Assembly (NCBI GenBank): GCA_021793235.1
Contig: JAJYTD010000001.1
Location: forward strand, 372,001 to 436,000
Reading direction: 5' to 3'
Length of the DNA stretch: 64,000 nucleotides
From: Actinomycetes bacterium
Lineage (GTDB): Bacteria; Actinomycetota; Actinomycetes; Streptosporangiales; Streptosporangiaceae
How positions within the stretch are numbered: the first letter of the stretch is position 1; each line of letters starts with the position of its first letter. The translations under genes and the position numbers were made by a program. Below are positions 60,586-64,000 of this stretch, in pieces. Below the pieces are notes generated by a model, which did no database searches, had not been told where the DNA came from, and was given only the letters and a program-made list of their open reading frames with translations.

Positions 60586-60859
60586 CGGCCCTTCTCCTCC
60601 GAGTACACGGTTCCTGTTGGGATGGATGTTCTCGTTCTCTGGGAACGATTCCGCTCCGTCGGCGGATTCCCTTGAGAAAGTACGTTAGGCGGACCGTTTC
60701 AGGACACCGCCAAGGGGCTGGCGGGTCGGGTCCGGGGTAGTAGGGGCCGGCGCCCTCAGGAAGGAGGCCGCCCCACGGCGATCCACCTTACGCTCGGGGG
60801 AGGGGTGCCTGTGCACCGAGAATGCCTTCCACGGCGTCAGGTGCGCCACACAGCAGTAC
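60586..60859. other. Promoter region and gene-free gap
   Basis: A 274-bp gap between two minus-strand genes. The part close to 60585 should hold the promoter of the DUF6461-like gene. The part near 60859 has GC-rich sequence without a strong hairpin. No coding frame was found. Confidence 0.4.
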
Positions 60860-62464
60860 TCAGCCTTTCTCGCCATCCTCCTCATCGTCCTGTCCGTCCT
60901 TGGTACCGGAGTCGCTGTCGGCGTCGGCGCCGCCCTCCAGTTCCTGCCCAACCCCGTCCAGGTAACTCCTACCCGGCTGAGTCGTACCGAGTAGTTGCGA
61001 CACCGTGACCATGGTGTAGCCCTTCTCGTCGAGCCGCTCCACGATGGAGGGGACCGCGTCGACCGTGCTGTCGTGGATGTCGTGCATCAGGATGATCGAC
61101 CCTGGCTGGGCTCCGGAGACCGCGCGCTGTGCGACCGTGCCGGAATCGCGGTCCCGCCAGTCGTTGGTGTCGACATCCCAGATGATCTGGGCCTGCCCCA
61201 GCTCCTCGGTGACCTCGGCGACGGTGTCGTTTGTGGAGCCGTAGGGCGGACGCATCAGATCCATGGTGTACCCGGTCTCCCGGCGCACCAGGGCGTCGAC
61301 CGCGCTGAGCTCCTCGCGGACACCGTCCGCGCTGAGTCCGGCGAGATCAGGGTGGTGCTCGGTGTGGTTGGCGACCTCGTGGCCATCGGCGTATTCGCGG
61401 CGCACCGTGGTCGGGTGTTCGCGGATCGGCTCACCGGTGACGAAGAACGTGGCCTTCGCATCATGTTCGGCGAGTACGTCGAGGATTTCGGGGGTTCGGC
61501 TGCCGGGACCGTCATCGAAGGTCAAGGCGACACACTTGGATTCCGGAGTGGAGCAGTCGGGCCCGTCGCCGTGTGCCTGGAGGACACCGGGGACATTCGA
61601 GCCGGAGGGATCTCCCTTGGGTGCCGTGGCTGCTTTTGCGATCTGGAAGTCGGTGGTGACGACAGTCGCCGCGGCCCGGGCGCGCTCACCGAAACCGGAC
61701 AGAAGAGGGGCGGCGTCATCCGCGGAGATGACGGCGTTGACGCGGCCGGACTCCACGGGTGCGATCTGCCCCTCGTCGAACTCCACGACGAGGTCGCCGT
61801 CGGGGTTGAAGCCCATGGAGTCGTAGAGGCGCGCGATCGGGTGCAGCTCTGCGGTGCCGACGTCGCCCTCGTCCTTGAGCTCCTCCTTCACCAGCGCGTC
61901 GAGGCTGTCGAGCTCCTGCTGGCCGGCGAGCAGTTCGGTCGAGTAGGCGGTGTGTCCGCTCTTTGCGTCGTACCAGTAGGTGGTATACCCGGTGCGCTCT
62001 CCCTCGGAGTCCTTCTCGTCCCGGGCGAGCCGGACGGCGACGACGTCGTCGCCCGCGACACTGAGGTCCCAGCCGATCGTGATCTTCTCGGCTCCGGGGT
62101 TGGCCGCTGTGAAGTCGGTGACCTCCTGGTCGGTGATCCGGGCCAGGCTGTCGGTCAACGGGGCGGCGTTGGGGATCGTGGGGTAGGACACCTCGACCGC
62201 GACGTCGCCGTCCTCGGTGGTCTTCTCCTCGCCGAGGCCCACCACGTTCTCCGGGGCGACAACGGTGAGCTCATCGGCCTCGCCGGTCGCCTTGGGACGG
62301 TCGTCCTCCTGCTCTGAGCTCTGCTGGGCCTCCTGGACGGAACAGGAGGAGAAAGCCAGGACGATGATCGCGGAGAGGGTGCTGATGCGGATGGTCCCCG
62401 TCCAGGGGTCGATGCCTGAAGCACTGCGGGGAGTACTGGTACGGCCGGGGGGTTCTTTCGTCAA
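60860..62464 (-). CDS. Exported polysaccharide deacetylase (NodB domain), probable lipoprotein
   Basis: Protein of 534 aa. An N-terminal segment with hydrophobic run LSAIIVLAFSSC41 resembles a lipobox although the preceding n-region is long, so surface anchoring is likely. An unassigned beta-rich domain (residues about 60-300, similar in style to DUF3298/RsiV-type modules) precedes the NodB domain with ALTFDDGPG (315-321), the metal-binding HTEHHPD, and RPPYGSTND, WDVDTNDWRDRD and ILMHDIH. It should deacetylate peptidoglycan or another glycan. TTG 62464 was chosen because AGGGAAAG precedes it and family sequence begins there. The C-terminus is an acidic tail. Confidence 0.88.
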   Translation of the reverse strand: MTKEPPGRTSTPRSASGIDPWTGTIRISTLSAIIVLAFSSCSVQEAQQSSEQEDDRPKATGEADELTVVAPENVVGLGEEKTTEDGDVAVEVSYPTIPNAAPLTDSLARITDQEVTDFTAANPGAEKITIGWDLSVAGDDVVAVRLARDEKDSEGERTGYTTYWYDAKSGHTAYSTELLAGQQELDSLDALVKEELKDEGDVGTAELHPIARLYDSMGFNPDGDLVVEFDEGQIAPVESGRVNAVISADDAAPLLSGFGERARAAATVVTTDFQIAKAATAPKGDPSGSNVPGVLQAHGDGPDCSTPESKCVALTFDDGPGSRTPEILDVLAEHDAKATFFVTGEPIREHPTTVRREYADGHEVANHTEHHPDLAGLSADGVREELSAVDALVRRETGYTMDLMRPPYGSTNDTVAEVTEELGQAQIIWDVDTNDWRDRDSGTVAQRAVSGAQPGSIILMHDIHDSTVDAVPSIVERLDEKGYTMVTVSQLLGTTQPGRSYLDGVGQELEGGADADSDSGTKDGQDDEEDGEKG

Positions 62465-62700
62465 GGCAGGGCGTCTTTCCCTTATGCGGAGTGTCTGGAC
62501 CCGATCGGTATGTCTCCGGGAGGACCGTGCGGGTTCCGGAAGGAGTGGTATCGGTTCGGACTCGGTATCCCATATATACGGGGCGCCACCTCCACAGAGC
62601 CGGAAGAAGACATGGTCGTGCCCAGTGCGGTCCCGTGAAACCGGGGACGGGGAGCCGGAAGGGGTATGGCCGCAAAGCGGCATGTACCTATACTGTCACC
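62465..62700. other. Intergenic region between deacetylase gene and riboswitch
   Basis: A 236-bp gap between the divergent deacetylase and metE units. It should hold both promoters. The sequence near 62565-62585 is AT-richer and may be a minus-strand promoter, but I cannot define clear -10 and -35 boxes. No gene. Confidence 0.45.
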
Positions 62701-62899
62701 GCGGTCGGTACACACGCGGCGAAAGCCGCGTGTGTCGCAAGAGGGAACCCGGTGCGAATCCGGGACTGCCCCGCAGCGGTATGTGGGAACGAAAGTCGCC
62801 ACAAGCACTGGGCGTCCGCGCCTGGGAAGCGGCGGCCGGTAGGAGGATGCGGCGGTCACCGCCGCGCCGCGCCCACAAGTCCGAATACCTGCCCACCGC
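62701..62899 (+). ncRNA. Cobalamin (AdoCbl) riboswitch
   Basis: Matches the B12 riboswitch core: a P2-like hairpin (ACGCGGC-GAAA-GCCGCGT), GAGGGAACCCGGTGCGAATCCGGGACTGCCCCGCAGC, then GGGAA-x-GCGGCGGCCGGTAGGAGG, and the closing region AAGTCCGAATACCTGCCC corresponding to the B12 box; only separated parts are quoted here. P1 can pair GCGGT..GGTA with TACC..ACCGC. It lies about 125 nt upstream of metE, whose product is needed only when cobalamin-dependent synthase is not available. Binding of B12 is expected to switch metE off. Confidence 0.9.
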
Positions 62900-62979
62900 C
62901 CGCGGAAGCATTCGCTTCCGCGGTGGTCCGCGTGCCTCGAGGGAGGGCATGGGTGGGCGCCGCCCTCGCATGCCCTTTT
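62900..62979 (+). terminator. Expression platform of the cobalamin riboswitch
   Basis: Two hairpins follow the aptamer. The first is CCGCGGAAGC-ATTC-GCTTCCGCGG (62900-62923). The second has GGGCATG/CATGCCC arms (62945-62951 and 62969-62975), an inner GGGC/GCCC stem, and a TTTT tail at 62976-62979. The second looks like the switched intrinsic terminator, placed 45 nt before the metE start. Confidence 0.75.
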
Positions 62980-63024
62980 CGACTCCCGGACCTTCAGGCT
63001 GATCGACGAGGGGAAGAAGAAGCC

Positions 63025-64000
63025 ATGCGAAACCGCGGCACGATCCATGGCGGTGGCGCCACGACCACCGTTCACGGTTACCCGCGTATCGGCCCCGACC
63101 GCGAACTCAAGCGGGCGAGCGAGGCCTACTGGGGCGGCGAGATCTCCGCGCAGGAGCTCGACGCGGTCGCGGCGCGGCTGCGCCGCGATGCCTGGGAGAC
63201 CCTCCGCGACGCCGGAGTCGGACAGATCCCGTCCAACACGTTCTCCTACTACGACCACATGCTCGACACGGCGGTGCTCTTCGGTACGCTCCCCGGCCGC
63301 TTCGGCCCGCCGCCCGGAGCGGCCGAGGGCCGCGAGGCCGAACTGCGGCACTACTTCGCCATGGCCCGGGGCACCGACGACGCCGCACCCCTGGAAATGA
63401 CGAAGTGGTTCGATACCAACTACCACTACCTCGTCCCCGAGCTGTCACCGCACACCCGCCCGCACGTGGCCGGCGGCAAACCGCTGTCGGAGTACACCCA
63501 GGCCAAGGGGCTGGGCATCGAGACCCGCCCGGTACTGGTCGGGCCGCTCACCTTCCTGCTGCTGGCTAAACCGGCCTCCGGTGCCCCGGAAGGGTGGCGG
63601 CCCCTGGACCTGCTCGACGATCTGCTCCCTTGCTATGCGGAGCTGCTCGGGCGCCTGGCCGCGGCGGGTGCCCGAACCGTGCAGTTGGACGAGCCGATCC
63701 TGGCCACAGATGAGGGTCGGGCGGAACTCGGTGCGCTGAAGCGTGCCTACACGGCGCTCGGCGACCTCGCCGAACGGCCCGAACTGCTCGTCTCGACCTA
63801 TTTCGGCGCGATCGGTTCCGAGGCATTGGAGGTTCTGAAGCGCACCTGCGTGGAGAGTATCGGCCTGGACCTGGTGAGCGGCCCCGAGTCGGTCCATGAG
63901 CTCGCGAGCGTCTCCGGTCTGGGTGACAAGACCTTGGTCGCCGGGGTCGTTGACGGCCGCAACGTGTGGCGTGCCGACGTCGCCACGGCCCTCTCGACTT
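63025..64000 (+). CDS. metE: Cobalamin-independent methionine synthase, N-terminal part
   Basis: MetE transfers a methyl group from methyltetrahydrofolate polyglutamate to homocysteine without B12. The gene runs off the right end, so about 325 of the usual 750-770 residues are visible. They show HGYPRIGPDRELKRASEAYWGG, GQIPSNTFSYYDHMLDTAVLFG, EMTKWFDTNYHYLVPEL and TVQLDEPILATD, all in the MetE N-terminal domain. ATG 63025 is preceded by GGGGAAGAAGAAG. A cobalamin riboswitch and terminator lie upstream, so it should be repressed when vitamin B12 is present. Confidence 0.95.
   Translation, partial: MRNRGTIHGGGATTTVHGYPRIGPDRELKRASEAYWGGEISAQELDAVAARLRRDAWETLRDAGVGQIPSNTFSYYDHMLDTAVLFGTLPGRFGPPPGAAEGREAELRHYFAMARGTDDAAPLEMTKWFDTNYHYLVPELSPHTRPHVAGGKPLSEYTQAKGLGIETRPVLVGPLTFLLLAKPASGAPEGWRPLDLLDDLLPCYAELLGRLAAAGARTVQLDEPILATDEGRAELGALKRAYTALGDLAERPELLVSTYFGAIGSEALEVLKRTCVESIGLDLVSGPESVHELASVSGLGDKTLVAGVVDGRNVWRADVATALST

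Overview
The window is very GC-rich actinobacterial chromosomal DNA. GTG and TTG starts are common, and so are actinomycete families: DUF5753/DUF397 regulators, PknB-type kinases, a PAC2 protein, a DUF3516 helicase and a xylBA locus with a ROK repressor. Gene style suggests a Nocardiopsaceae-like actinomycete; this is an inference from gene content, not a database match. No rRNA, CRISPR array, phage module or intact insertion sequence was seen. There is one tRNA (anticodon CAU) and one cobalamin riboswitch.

Layout. 1-4.1 kb: the end of a NitT/TauT-type ABC importer, an aldehyde dehydrogenase, and a split RibD-like reductase/deaminase pair. 4.1-13.6 kb, mostly minus strand: Tat-exported phosphodiesterase, DUF3516 helicase, malate dehydrogenase, sugar O-acetyltransferase and two tandem membrane Ser/Thr kinases. 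13.8-15.8 kb: a MerR regulator divergent from an MFS exporter, followed by an internally deleted oxidoreductase remnant. 16.2-25.4 kb: tRNA, DUF1622 membrane pair, BCCT transporter with universal stress protein, hydrolase, SDR, unknown protein, GNAT and MDR oxidoreductase.

25.6-28.0 kb and 37.3-39.8 kb hold two whiJ-type regulatory loci. Each combines an XRE-DUF5753 regulator, a DUF397 protein and a small HATPase; the first also carries a SLOG-fold protein. Between and after them lie a MarR/glutathionyl-hydroquinone reductase/LLM monooxygenase/FMN reductase operon, a StyA-like flavin monooxygenase, and xylBA with its ROK repressor and visible operator. 40-46.4 kb: DeoR regulator, VOC protein, a frameshifted PhzF gene, HD and DUF4031 genes overlapping tail to tail, and a TetR-ABC exporter unit. 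46.4-55.8 kb: Lrp with kynA-kynU, a surface protein without a visible signal peptide, and a bkd-type E1alpha/E1beta/E2 operon divergent from an Lrp regulator, then a DapA-family gene. 55.9-64 kb: ABC-class ATPase, PAC2 protein, pyrD, a DUF6461-like protein, a polysaccharide deacetylase, and the riboswitch-controlled metE that runs off the end.

Several intergenic regions carry long inverted repeats that recur within the window. Two copies share a CGCTGATCTTGACG core and two share a GATCTCGGG core. A GCGGCAATGGG motif bounds two further structures. No clearly new multi-gene system is evident. The best leads are the two whiJ-type loci with their matching 36-bp upstream repeats, the SLOG gene attached to one of them, and the repeat families.
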